Shown here: positions 41,823 to 50,766 of the stretch, one piece after another | How the letters are laid out: each line of letters opens with the position of its first letter | Position numbering within the stretch: the stretch's first letter is position 1 | Notes under the pieces: generated by a model | What the model saw: only the letters and a program-made list of their open reading frames with translations | The model's database searches: none | What the model was told of the DNA's origin: nothing | Translations under genes and position numbers: made by a program | NCBI GenBank assembly: GCA_017617995.1 | Contig: JAFZVE010000011.1 | Span: 62,001 to 126,000, forward strand | Reading direction: 5' to 3' | DNA length: 64,000 nt | Source: Clostridiales bacterium | GTDB lineage: Bacteria > Bacillota > Clostridia > Saccharofermentanales > Saccharofermentanaceae

Positions 41823-44800
41823 TTGGAAACATTAATCTGGTTATTCATCATTATCTACGCTTTATCGCCAATTCCGCTCTTGGTTCTCTTCATCGTGTCC
41901 CGAGTCCAGTTAAACAAAGCCCGCCGCGAAGCCAAGGAAGAAGAGATCCGTCACATGCAGTCGGAGATCGAGAGCGCCCGTGAGAAGGAGAACTATCGCC
42001 GCTACGTCAACCAGCTGCAGAATCAGGTTCGGGCACTGGACCCCGATGCAAAGATCGGTTATCTCCAGACTCCGTCTTCTCCTTCTTCGGCATCCTCCAC
42101 GCCACGTCCGGCGCAGATGCCCATCCCGCAGAATACATCTATTTCATCTGTTCCCGCTCCCGAACTGGTGAAATCGGCTCCGGCTCTTGCCGCTCCGCAG
42201 GACGCAGAGCCTCCCCGCCCCACTTATCAAACGGCACCGATCCCTCAGGATACGACATCCGGTTCTTCCGTTCCGGCCGCTGCCCCGTCCGCAGAAAACA
42301 CTGATACTTCCCACACGCCGGTGATCCTCACCGTCGGTGTTATCTTGCTGCTTCTGGCATCCATCGGATTCATCTCCGCGACCTGGAGCATCCTCGGAAG
42401 CGGGACTCGCGCCATTGCGCTTCTTTCCTTTAGTGCGATCTTCCTCGGCGCCGGCATTATCGCCAAGACCCGTCTTCATCTCCCGAACACCAGTCTGGCC
42501 TTTTATTCCATCGGTTCTGCTTCCCTGCCGATCACCATATTCGGTGCCGGTGCTTTTGAATTATTAGGCGGATACTTCAGCCTTCACCTCCCCGAACTCT
42601 ACAATACTCTCCTTCTCTGCTTCGGAAGTCTCCTTGTGCTATTGTTCTTCGGCGCACTCTTCTTCCGCAGCCGAGTCTTTGCGACCGGATCCCTGATCTC
42701 ATTGAGCCTGTGCATCTATATACTGTCCGTCATGTTCGACTATCCGTACTCGATGAATCTTCTCCTGATTGCTCTCTTTGCTTCTGCCGCTGTTTTTCTG
42801 GCTCCATATATCGCCAAGATCCCGGAGAACAACCGATTCACGCCTTTCTCGAAGGTGTTTACGGTCTACTCCATCGTGAATCTATATGTGATGACTCTCG
42901 TCGCGCTCTTCCTGAGCCGCAACAATATCTGGTCCGGCATATTTCTTCTTGCTCTTGCTGCGGCCTTCTTCCTCGCTTCTGTTCTTAAAGGAGAAACAGG
43001 TCTTCTCAGTCTTCCTTCCATCGTTCTACTTCTGGTCGGAACGGCCCAGATCGTCGGACTGAACAGTGTCCTTACCGTCTCGATCTGGATGCTCGTGGCC
43101 GGCGTATCCTTCGCCGCGCTCTCCTTTATTCCTTCCTTCAGAAAGGTTTTTGCGCAGGTGCTCCTTGTCTTCGGCATTACCTTCCTGATCGCCAGCAGTC
43201 TTCCGATCTTCATCTACTCTCTGGAAGTCGATTCCTGGGGCTACATCGCACTGACTCTGGTGCCATGTCTCGCTCTTACGTATCTATCTGTTCACTATGA
43301 AAAACCACTGATCTTCGTCGGTACGATCACTCCTTGTTTCAACCTTCTGTGGGTCACTTCCGTACGGCTTTTCAGTTTCACCACATTGTTTTCTCCGGAT
43401 GCACTCGGAGACTATATCCGCATAGGAAAATCAGACTATATGCTGGCGGGCTCTACCGCCGCGCTTCTGGGCCTGATTATTGCCGCGGTTCTCTACGGTG
43501 CCTTTAGTTTCATTCCGCACCACCGTTTCTACACCAGTACGGGCAATCTCCTTGCCTTCGGTTATCTGGCCGTTTTCTTCGAGATCTTCGTCTCCACGAT
43601 TGAAGATCCGTATGCCATGTGGTTCTTCTTCCTGACACTTCTTTTCTGTGCAGGCTGCATCGTGATGGGATGCCGCACGGACAAGCTCAATTACCGTGAT
43701 CCATCCCTCACAGAAGAACCTCGAAGCATCTCCTCCAACCGTGTTTTCTATGCCGCGATCTGGCCTTTCTTCCTCTTTCTCTTCTTCTCTCTGAAGCTCG
43801 GAAGAGAACACGACGGCACCCGGGTCACCGCGGTAGCGCTCCTTCTCTTTGCCGTGATCACCTACCTCTTCGCGGTGATCCGTATCTTCGTATGCGGTTC
43901 CGGGAAAAAAGCTTTCCTGGAAATCTATACATCAACAGCTAAGAAAGTGGCAACATGGGCAGCACTATTGACCACGTTGACTCTGGTTTTCTTTATTATG
44001 ACCACAGTCCGCGTCCCCTCCGGATCCGAGCCATTCCTCTTCGTGATGCAGCATCTGATCCCTCTTTTGATCCCGCTTTTCTTCCTATTTCTTCTCCTCA
44101 TCGAGAAGGACCGTTCCGCCTCGGCTTCTTCGACATTGGCACCCTTCTGGTATACTCTCTTCGGTCTGATTTCGCTGACCGTCGTCCTTCCATTTGCACT
44201 GAAGATCCCGAAAGAATTCGGCGCCTCGTCTTTCTTCCTGCGTGAAGCACCTATCCTCACGATCCTGGCGACACTTCCGCTCCTTTATTTCGCCATTTCC
44301 TATCTTGTCACAAAGAAGAAGGAGGATCCGGTTCCTTCTGTTCTTCGCACTTCGCGAAATCAGGCAGTCTTCCTCTGGTCCTGTGCAATCGGTGTCTTCT
44401 CTATCCTGGGCTTCATGATGAGACTTCTGGCCCACAGCTACCCCTTCTATCCAATCGTACTCTCTGTGATGCTGGTCTGTCTGATGATCCTCTTCTTCCG
44501 TTACCGGCCGCTTCTGTGCGCGGTTTCTGCCACAGTCGTGAGCATCCTCTTTATCATGTTTATCGATCACTATAGTAAAGAAGGAAGGTGGAATCTTCCG
44601 GTATGGATCAAGATCCTTCTCTTCCTGCTCCCCGTTCTTGCCTACTGCCTGATTTCTTTCTTTGGCAACAAAACCTCTGAAGACAGAAAGCTCCGCCGCG
44701 ATCCATTCTTCCTGGGCGCACTGTTCTCCCAGATCCTGGTCTTCGTGGTGGTACCATTCATAACCATTTACGAATCCGCGGCGCTCAAAGAAGAGGCTGT

Positions 44801-45431
44801 CTCCATCTCGGGCATTTCTCACACCTCGCATATCCTCGATCATCTCTTCAGATGGCTTTTCTCGGAATTCTACACATGTCGTTATCTCTTCCTCGTGCTA
44901 CCGGGATTTCTTCTTATCGAGCTTTTGCTTCTCCGTAGCCGCAGCACACGCGAACGCAGAAGAGGGCTGGCCCTTCTTCTCGTGACGCTCTCTACGATAA
45001 TCTGGATGCCGGTCCTGACCCTCCCGTCCCTGTCAAATCTCGTCGAGGCGTGTTACCTGATCCCGACGACACTTGTGATCGTTCTTCTCCCATGGCTCTT
45101 TCCGGACATCAAAGAGAAATCCGATGTTGATTCGATACGGACCGTCTTCTCGAGTATCGAGATGGGTATTCTGGCCTTTCTTACTCTCTCCACGCCGAAA
45201 GACAACTTCTGTCTGATCCTCTTCGGTGTGATCAGTTTCCTGATACTCCTCGGCGGATACGCCTGCCGTAAGAAGGGTTTCCTCATCCTCGGCACAGTCT
45301 GCGTCCTGGGCATGGCCGTATACATCATTAACCGGGTCTGGGGTGATATGTCCTGGTGGATCTATCTGTTCGTGACCGGTTCCATCCTTATCACGATCGC
45401 CGTACGAAACGAGATCAAGAAACGCAAGTAG
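41823..45431 (+). CDS. Giant polytopic membrane protein (1202 residues), unknown
   Basis: Translation begins at TTG 41823 behind AAGGAGGGAA; no ATG nearby fits. Residues 3-25 form a membrane helix, 28-65 a charged coiled coil (AKEEEIRHMQSEIESAREKE), 75-155 a Pro/Ser/Ala linker, and from about 160 to the end some thirty hydrophobic helices follow each other with short loops. No catalytic motif is visible. The plan resembles large Firmicutes and actinobacterial polytopic proteins annotated only by DUF or by an SCO7613-like C-terminal domain, but that match is uncertain. It stands alone between a consensus promoter and uxaC. Confidence 0.8.
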   Translation: METLIWLFIIIYALSPIPLLVLFIVSRVQLNKARREAKEEEIRHMQSEIESAREKENYRRYVNQLQNQVRALDPDAKIGYLQTPSSPSSASSTPRPAQMPIPQNTSISSVPAPELVKSAPALAAPQDAEPPRPTYQTAPIPQDTTSGSSVPAAAPSAENTDTSHTPVILTVGVILLLLASIGFISATWSILGSGTRAIALLSFSAIFLGAGIIAKTRLHLPNTSLAFYSIGSASLPITIFGAGAFELLGGYFSLHLPELYNTLLLCFGSLLVLLFFGALFFRSRVFATGSLISLSLCIYILSVMFDYPYSMNLLLIALFASAAVFLAPYIAKIPENNRFTPFSKVFTVYSIVNLYVMTLVALFLSRNNIWSGIFLLALAAAFFLASVLKGETGLLSLPSIVLLLVGTAQIVGLNSVLTVSIWMLVAGVSFAALSFIPSFRKVFAQVLLVFGITFLIASSLPIFIYSLEVDSWGYIALTLVPCLALTYLSVHYEKPLIFVGTITPCFNLLWVTSVRLFSFTTLFSPDALGDYIRIGKSDYMLAGSTAALLGLIIAAVLYGAFSFIPHHRFYTSTGNLLAFGYLAVFFEIFVSTIEDPYAMWFFFLTLLFCAGCIVMGCRTDKLNYRDPSLTEEPRSISSNRVFYAAIWPFFLFLFFSLKLGREHDGTRVTAVALLLFAVITYLFAVIRIFVCGSGKKAFLEIYTSTAKKVATWAALLTTLTLVFFIMTTVRVPSGSEPFLFVMQHLIPLLIPLFFLFLLLIEKDRSASASSTLAPFWYTLFGLISLTVVLPFALKIPKEFGASSFFLREAPILTILATLPLLYFAISYLVTKKKEDPVPSVLRTSRNQAVFLWSCAIGVFSILGFMMRLLAHSYPFYPIVLSVMLVCLMILFFRYRPLLCAVSATVVSILFIMFIDHYSKEGRWNLPVWIKILLFLLPVLAYCLISFFGNKTSEDRKLRRDPFFLGALFSQILVFVVVPFITIYESAALKEEAVSISGISHTSHILDHLFRWLFSEFYTCRYLFLVLPGFLLIELLLLRSRSTRERRRGLALLLVTLSTIIWMPVLTLPSLSNLVEACYLIPTTLVIVLLPWLFPDIKEKSDVDSIRTVFSSIEMGILAFLTLSTPKDNFCLILFGVISFLILLGGYACRKKGFLILGTVCVLGMAVYIINRVWGDMSWWIYLFVTGSILITIAVRNEIKKRK

Positions 45432-45457
45432 ACCTCTCTTATGAAACTTCTGTAAAA

Positions 45458-45475
45458 CTTCTCATATATGAGAAG
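45458..45475. repeat. 18-base perfect palindrome upstream of uxaC
   Basis: CTTCTCATATATGAGAAG is an exact palindrome 26 bases after the stop of the giant membrane protein gene and about 97 bases before uxaC. It could be a repressor site for uxaC or a terminator stem; only a weak T-rich tract follows. Confidence 0.5.
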
Positions 45476-45571
45476 AAAACTATTCTGTCTTTCCGATTTG
45501 TTTGTTATCATTAGTAGTAGAATCGGCAGAAATCGAATTGATTTTTTCATGTGATTTCGAGGAGGTAACCT

Positions 45572-46999
45572 ATGGCTTCATTAATCAGCAACCATTTCAT
45601 GTTACATAGTGCGACGGCAGAACGTCTTTACTTCGATTATGCGAAGAACTGTCCTATCGTCGATTATCACTGCCACATCAGCCCGAGAGATATCGCAGAT
45701 GATACTAAATATGAAAATCTTACCAAGCTCTGGCTTTCCGGGGATCATTACAAGTGGAGACTGATGCGCTCCGCCGGAATCGAGGAAGATCTGATCACCG
45801 GTGATGCAGATGATTTTGACAAATTTATCGCATGGGCCAGTGTCATCGAGCGTGCCGTCGGCAATCCCCTTTATCACTGGTCGAACCTCGAGCTCTACCG
45901 CTATTTCGACATCAAGGAACCTCTCGGTCTCAGTAACGCCGAACAGGTATGGGAAACTGTCAATGAGAAGCTCAACAGCGGGCTCTTCAGTGCGAGACAT
46001 TTCATCACTTCCTCGAATGTCAATCTTCTTTGCACCACTGATGATCCTGCTGACGACCTTTTCTCTCACCGCCGTATCGCCGAGGATCTTACGTTCGGAC
46101 CGCTGGTCATCCCGACTTTCCGACCGGACCGCATCGTCAATATTGAGAAGAGTGATTTTTCTGAGTATGTCGGGATCCTCTCCAAGGCAGCAGAGATGCC
46201 GATCCAGAACTGGGACGATCTGAAGACTGCCCTTCACAAGAGGATGGACTATTTCTTCGATCACGGCTGCCGTCTGGCGGATCACGCCATGGAGCGTTTC
46301 GTATTCTGCGATACTTCCGAAGCCGAAGTCGACCGCATCTTCCAAAAGAAGATGAATGAACCGGACCAGCCTGTCACCTATGCAGAAGAGACGATTTATA
46401 AGAGCGCCCTGCTCCTCTACTGCGCAAGTGAATACTTCGCCCGCGGATGGACCATGCAGCTCCATTTCGGATGCCGCCGCAACAACAATTCCCTGGCCAT
46501 GGAGAAAATCGGACCGGATACCGGATTTGACGCGATTGCCGGCGATTCGAGTTTTGTTACGCCGCTTGCAAACTTCATGGATATTCTTCAGCTCAACAAC
46601 ATCCTGCCCCGCATGATCCTATACAGCCTGAATCCGAATGATGACGTGATCATCGACACACTCATCGGCTGTTTCCAGGATGGCACCGAGACCATGAAGA
46701 TCCAGCACGGCGCCGCCTGGTGGTTCAATGACAACGAACAGGGCATCAAGAATCATCTGCGTTCTATGGCAGCTCAGGGATATCTGCCGGGCTTCATCGG
46801 TATGCTCACCGATTCGAGAAGCTCCCTCTCCTACTGCCGTCACGAGTACTTCCGTCGTATCCTTTGCGACTATCTCGGCGGACTTGTCGAGGAAGGAAAA
46901 TTCCACAAGAACATGGAGCTTCTCGGCTCGATCGTGCAGGATATCTGCTACAACAACGCGCAGAAGATCTTCCTGCCGTCGGATGAGTCCACATTCTGA
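45572..46999 (+). CDS. uxaC: Glucuronate isomerase
   Basis: UxaC turns D-glucuronate into D-fructuronate (or galacturonate into tagaturonate), the first step of hexuronate catabolism. The 475-residue protein starts MASLISNHFMLHSATAERLY and has the metal-binding DYHCHISPRDI, then LTKLWLSGDHYKWRLMR, FGCRRNNNS and GMLTDSRSSLSYCRHEYFRR, all characteristic of the family. GAGGAGG lies seven bases before the ATG. No other uronate genes adjoin it; the GH115 glucuronidase gene 9 kb away could supply its substrate. Confidence 0.96.
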   Translation: MASLISNHFMLHSATAERLYFDYAKNCPIVDYHCHISPRDIADDTKYENLTKLWLSGDHYKWRLMRSAGIEEDLITGDADDFDKFIAWASVIERAVGNPLYHWSNLELYRYFDIKEPLGLSNAEQVWETVNEKLNSGLFSARHFITSSNVNLLCTTDDPADDLFSHRRIAEDLTFGPLVIPTFRPDRIVNIEKSDFSEYVGILSKAAEMPIQNWDDLKTALHKRMDYFFDHGCRLADHAMERFVFCDTSEAEVDRIFQKKMNEPDQPVTYAEETIYKSALLLYCASEYFARGWTMQLHFGCRRNNNSLAMEKIGPDTGFDAIAGDSSFVTPLANFMDILQLNNILPRMILYSLNPNDDVIIDTLIGCFQDGTETMKIQHGAAWWFNDNEQGIKNHLRSMAAQGYLPGFIGMLTDSRSSLSYCRHEYFRRILCDYLGGLVEEGKFHKNMELLGSIVQDICYNNAQKIFLPSDESTF

Positions 47000-47085
47000 T
47001 TCCATCTTCCGTCCCGGAGAACCTCTACCGGTGTTCCGCGGATTTTGAAGAAGGTCTGTTTCAAAATATCCAGAAAAAGAACGAA

Positions 47086-47121
47086 AAGAGCTGTCGCATG
47101 AAATGTCATGCGACAGCTCTT
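47086..47121. terminator. 16-base perfect-stem terminator between uxaC and the pilin gene
   Basis: AAGAGCTGTCGCATGA (47086-47101) and TCATGCGACAGCTCTT (47106-47121) pair perfectly with a four-base loop. On the minus strand T-rich sequence follows, so it mainly ends the pilin transcript; it may also stop uxaC transcription. Confidence 0.8.
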
Positions 47122-47200
47122 CAATCTGAAAAAATGAAAAAGACGATAATCACAGACGATGCGGGAGAACAGCGTCTATGCTATTGATATGCTTAATTCA

Positions 47201-47401
47201 TTACAGTGCAGATGAGATGGCAGAAGTAACCGTATTTACAGCGCTCTGATGCTCTTCGATCTTGCTCGTAGCACTCTTGGCCTTGTTCATATAATCTGCA
47301 ACGTTAAAGAATACGATTACAGCCAAAATAATGATAATAGCGATAACAAGTACCATCTCAATCAGCGTAAAACCTGACTTATTCTTATTGATTTTCTTCA
47401 T
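47201..47401 (-). CDS. Short type IV pilin-like protein, orphan
   Basis: A 66-residue prepilin-like protein: basic leader MKKINKNKSG, then the processing site G-FTLIE with the conserved Glu at mature position 5, a hydrophobic helix MVLVIAIIIILAVIVFF, and a short helical tail (about 30 residues) with NVADYMNKAKSATSKIEEHQ. The globular head of normal pilins is missing. The start is ATG 47401 with AGGAGGAAT before it; an in-frame ATG at 47437 is unlikely. No prepilin peptidase, ATPase or platform gene is near. It has its own strong promoter and terminator, so it is monocistronic. Function unknown. Confidence 0.85.
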   Translation of the reverse strand: MKKINKNKSGFTLIEMVLVIAIIIILAVIVFFNVADYMNKAKSATSKIEEHQSAVNTVTSAISSAL

Positions 47402-47430
47402 AACCCCATTCCTCCTGAAAATATATCGGT

Positions 47431-47535
47431 CATTCACAAATCATTCACATTTATGTCACAATTATATTCTCGCCTAGAATAACATGCAATAGTCTTTCAT
47501 TGAATTCTTACGGAAATTTCACATTATTTCACATT
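47431..47535. promoter_or_regulatory. Pilin promoter with TGTGA repeats
   Basis: On the minus strand TTGCAT (47484-47489), 17 bases, TATAAT (47461-47466) forms a near-consensus promoter. TGTGA occurs three times downstream of it (47430-47460, as TGTGAATGA twice and TGTGACA once) and twice upstream (a tandem of AATGTGAAA near 47517-47535). Such spaced copies on both sides of a promoter suggest regulator binding. Confidence 0.65.
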
Positions 47536-47577
47536 GTTGTTAATATTCTGGAAATACTCAGGCGCAAAAAAGCAAGG

Positions 47578-47606
47578 TTGACGAAGATGTCCACGTGAAA
47601 TATAGT
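47578..47606 (+). promoter_or_regulatory. Promoter of the small membrane protein-FkbM pair
   Basis: TTGACG (47578-47583), 17 bases, TATAGT (47601-47606). The inverted repeat GGAAATACT (47550-47558) / AGTATTTCC (47604-47612) brackets it. Confidence 0.7.
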
Positions 47607-47636
47607 ATTTCCGTATACTAAATATAGAGGTAAAAG

Positions 47637-47987
47637 ATGGACAATTCTGTTTTGATCATTCGTACTATAGTCATGCTTGCCGGCCTGATCGGCGCCATTG
47701 TGCTTCTCTTTATCGGTTTTCGCGGCACCAACCGGGAGCTCAAGAAGGACGATGCATCGCATACCGTGCCCCGCGACGTACTGATCCGTTCGACTCTCTT
47801 ACTTCTTTGTGCCGTTCTCTGCGTCGTCGTAAGCTATGTCGCCATGCACTATCCCGAGTATCAGGAAGGCAACTGCACTCTGGTCGAGCTTGTTATTGCG
47901 TGTTTTCTTTCCGTGGCAAAATCACTCGGCTGGATCGTTGCGATCCCCTGGCTGATGAATCTGTTCAGGAAGACCTCCCTGCGCTAA
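47637..47987 (+). CDS. Small membrane protein, unknown
   Basis: A 116-residue protein with three hydrophobic helices (about residues 5-27, 49-68 and 82-107) and a charged loop NRELKKDDASHTVPRD between the first two. No family is recognised. GAGGT lies before the ATG. It is followed after six bases by the FkbM gene, so the two are probably coupled. Confidence 0.7.
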   Translation: MDNSVLIIRTIVMLAGLIGAIVLLFIGFRGTNRELKKDDASHTVPRDVLIRSTLLLLCAVLCVVVSYVAMHYPEYQEGNCTLVELVIACFLSVAKSLGWIVAIPWLMNLFRKTSLR

Positions 47988-47993
47988 GCCTCC

Positions 47994-49079
47994 ATGATGG
48001 ATCTGTGGTCATATCTTTCTAAAGCGGATAAGCCCATCGTACTCTATGGAACGGGGAATGGCGCTGATAAGATCCTCGACCAGCTTTCTGCGCGTGCTAT
48101 CCCTGTCCGCGGCATATTTGCCAGTTCCGGTTTCGTCAGGAACCGCTCTTTCCGAGGATTTCCGGTCGAAGATTATGAGACTTGCCACGCCCGTTTTCCT
48201 GACATGATCGTTCTTGTCTGTTTCGGCACTTCCCGTCCGGACGTAATAGAGAATATAGACCGGATCGCCCGGGATCACGAAGTATACGCTCCCGACGTTC
48301 CCGTTTACGGAACATTTCTCTTTGATTCCGCTTTCCAGGCATCGCATGCTTACGAACTCTCAAGAGTCCGTTCTTTTCTGGAAGATGACCTTTCCCGGGA
48401 AACATGGGATCGCGTGATCCGGTATAAATTGACAGGTGACTATACATTGCTTCGTCCCTGTGAAACCCCGTTCGAAGAGCTTTCTTCGCTCATCCGTCTT
48501 CAGGATCCGGCCCGATATATCGATCTTGGTGCATATAACGGTGATACTGTCTCGCTGTATACAGAATTGTTCCCAGAGATACTGGACATCGTAGCTGTGG
48601 AGCCCGACGGACGGAACTTCAGAAAACTCCTCGAGAGAGTGGCGGGGTTTTCCCCTTCGGCAGACGGTCAGACCGGCTCTGAACCATCCCGGAAAATATC
48701 TGTTTCATGTGTCCGTGCCCTGATCTCTGACCATGACGGACTTGCATCTATACCACGTAACCGGGGACGCGGCGTTCATGAGACGCCTTCTTCGGGAAAA
48801 ACCGAAGAGCTTACGGCCATCTCACTTGTAACACTGTTATCGGGCCGAAAGGCGGACCTCATTAAGTTTGATGTGGAAGGAAATGAGCGCGCGGCCATCG
48901 AAGGAGGGCGGGAGATCCTTCTTCGAGACAAACCGGCACTCATCGTATCCTGTTACCATCGAAATGAAGACCTCTTTCTTCTCCCGCTTCTTCTTAAGAA
49001 GATGGTGCCCGATTACCGCGTCTATATGAGACATCACCCGCATCTTCTCTGTTGGGATACAGAGTTTATCCTCGTTTAA
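47994..49079 (+). CDS. FkbM-family methyltransferase with N-terminal Rossmann-like domain
   Basis: A 361-residue protein. Residues 10-130 look like a small Rossmann-type domain (IVLYGTGNGADKIL near 15, then IVLVCFGTS). Residues 165-340 hold an SAM-dependent FkbM methyltransferase: YIDLGAYNGDTVSLY is the SAM-binding loop, IVAVEPDGRNF the acidic second strand, and LIKFDVEGNERAAIEGG the family signature. FkbM enzymes O-methylate sugars, lipids or natural products; the target is unknown. Start ATG 47994 or 47997; no clear ribosome binding site, so translation is likely coupled to the preceding gene. Confidence 0.87.
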   Translation: MMDLWSYLSKADKPIVLYGTGNGADKILDQLSARAIPVRGIFASSGFVRNRSFRGFPVEDYETCHARFPDMIVLVCFGTSRPDVIENIDRIARDHEVYAPDVPVYGTFLFDSAFQASHAYELSRVRSFLEDDLSRETWDRVIRYKLTGDYTLLRPCETPFEELSSLIRLQDPARYIDLGAYNGDTVSLYTELFPEILDIVAVEPDGRNFRKLLERVAGFSPSADGQTGSEPSRKISVSCVRALISDHDGLASIPRNRGRGVHETPSSGKTEELTAISLVTLLSGRKADLIKFDVEGNERAAIEGGREILLRDKPALIVSCYHRNEDLFLLPLLLKKMVPDYRVYMRHHPHLLCWDTEFILV

Positions 49080-49138
49080 TTCAGAGTCTGTACCGTATTA
49101 TTCTGCAAATAGTCGTGATACTATTGTTTTATGGATAT

Positions 49139-49162
49139 TTGCGGGCACTGATTTCCCCGCAA
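49139..49162 (+). other. Hairpin next to the ribosome binding site of the zinc-ribbon gene
   Basis: TTGCGGG (49139-49145) and CCCGCAA (49156-49162) are exact inverted copies, ending three bases before GCAGGAGG. It could affect translation of the zinc-ribbon protein. Confidence 0.4.
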
Positions 49163-49175
49163 GCAGGAGGGAAAA

Positions 49176-50420
49176 ATGGCGAAGAATTGTCCGGGGTGCG
49201 GCGCCCCGATGGAATACGATCCGGGCTTTGACTCATTAGTCTGCTCTTCGTGTGGAAACATTATCGACCCGAAGACTCTGCCCGATGCCGATGATTTCTA
49301 CCACAATGACGAAAACGATGAGGATGCGCCCGTCCGCATGGAGGACACCCTGTCCGAGTTCGATGAACTGACCAGCGAGATGTATGACTGCCATATCTAC
49401 ACATGCAGCCAGTGCGGCGGTGAGGTCATCGTTTCCGGGACCGAGATCAGCACACGTTGCGTGTACTGTGGCGCGACGGCCGTTGTCTTCTCCCGGATCG
49501 CCAAGGCCAACCGCCCGGACGCGATCGTTCCCTTCGCCGTAACGAAGGAAGAAGCGATCGAAAATGTCTCGAAACGCCTTCTCTCCGGTGCATTTGTTCC
49601 GAAAGCGTATAAGAACATCTCTCCGGAGTGCGTGCGCGGAATCTACATCCCGTATTTTACCTATGACGGCACGATCACCGATACACAGCGCCACACGCTG
49701 GGTCTTATGGAAAGGACCTATGTCTTTGACGGAAGTGCCGAGTTCTCGGATCTTCTCGTGGAGAGCTGCCAAACCCTGAATGACCGCATGACGGCGCTTC
49801 TGGAGCCGTATAGTCTGCGCGATGCCGTGGATTTCGACTCCTCTTATCTGATGGGTTTCTATTCGAATGTTCAGGATATCACACCACGCAAGGCCAGAGG
49901 CATCGCCGATCTGAAGGCGCGTACTCTTTTCCAGGGAAAGATGAAGCAGCAGTCGCCGAGAAGTTTCATCAAGCAGGTCTCTTCGACGCCACAGGTGAAA
50001 CTGAAGCGCACCGGATATGTGCTTCTTCCGGCCTGGTTCATCACGATCGACGCGAACGGCACACCGTATACTTTCCTCGTAAACGGGCAGACCGGCAAGG
50101 TCGTCGGAACCGCCCCTTGGAACAAACTGCAGCTCTTCGCGGCCATGATCGGATCGTCCCTGGCCGTATGCGCACTGCTGTTCACGCTTTACGCGACAGT
50201 CATAAACAGCTGGATCTCCAGGCTTTCCGAGAAAGAGGCATGGGAAATCGCATATGAAACCTCCGTGCCGCAGCTTCTGCTGTCCATCCTGATGATCGTC
50301 AGCATCCTCGTGTTTTTATTCTCAGTTCATAGGATGCAAAGACTCTTCAATAAACTGAAGCGTACCGGCTCCGTCGCCACATTCATCTTCTCGAAGAAGA
50401 GACAGGGAGGTGCAAAATGA
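49176..50420 (+). CDS. Zinc-ribbon membrane protein
   Basis: A 414-residue protein. Two zinc ribbons stand at the N-terminus: CPGCG...CSSCG (residues 5-27) and CSQCG...CVYCG (about 76-97). A soluble region of about 200 residues follows (IVPFAVTKEEAIENV, GIYIPYFTYDG), and two membrane helices end the protein (about 322-345 and 365-385). The plan matches Firmicutes proteins annotated as TFIIB-type zinc ribbon-containing; their role is not known. GGAGGG lies before the ATG. The next small gene overlaps its stop (ATGA), so the two products probably work together. Confidence 0.82.
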   Translation: MAKNCPGCGAPMEYDPGFDSLVCSSCGNIIDPKTLPDADDFYHNDENDEDAPVRMEDTLSEFDELTSEMYDCHIYTCSQCGGEVIVSGTEISTRCVYCGATAVVFSRIAKANRPDAIVPFAVTKEEAIENVSKRLLSGAFVPKAYKNISPECVRGIYIPYFTYDGTITDTQRHTLGLMERTYVFDGSAEFSDLLVESCQTLNDRMTALLEPYSLRDAVDFDSSYLMGFYSNVQDITPRKARGIADLKARTLFQGKMKQQSPRSFIKQVSSTPQVKLKRTGYVLLPAWFITIDANGTPYTFLVNGQTGKVVGTAPWNKLQLFAAMIGSSLAVCALLFTLYATVINSWISRLSEKEAWEIAYETSVPQLLLSILMIVSILVFLFSVHRMQRLFNKLKRTGSVATFIFSKKRQGGAK

Positions 50421-50725
50421 GACCGTTTGTTGCTTTATTATCTAACTACGCGGAATACACGGAAAACGGGGAATACACAGAAAACGTCCGTATTCTCGCA
50501 TTCATAACCATATTTGCACTGTGCCTCCTGGCCATCGGCGCGATCATCCTGCTGTTCACGCGACTTCTGGAAAAATCGAATGACTACGGTGATGAGGACA
50601 CGCTCGGACTTCGAAGCGGAGATGAATTATCGAAGAATATCGGATCTTCTCTCGGCTCAGACCTGGCCGTCGGAAGCCTCCACTCCATGAAGAATTTCCG
50701 GGTCGACGAAGTCTCGAGGAAATAG
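50417..50725 (+). CDS. Small single-span membrane protein
   Basis: A 102-residue protein with one strong helix (about 26-48), an N-terminal part containing a short tandem repeat (EYTEN twice), and a charged C-terminal tail. ATG 50417 overlaps the upstream stop and has GGGAGG before it. No family recognised; likely a partner of the zinc-ribbon membrane protein. Confidence 0.7.
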   Translation: MRPFVALLSNYAEYTENGEYTENVRILAFITIFALCLLAIGAIILLFTRLLEKSNDYGDEDTLGLRSGDELSKNIGSSLGSDLAVGSLHSMKNFRVDEVSRK

Positions 50726-50766
50726 GAACTCTGCATCTATATTCGGAGACGGTATTCACCTGATTT

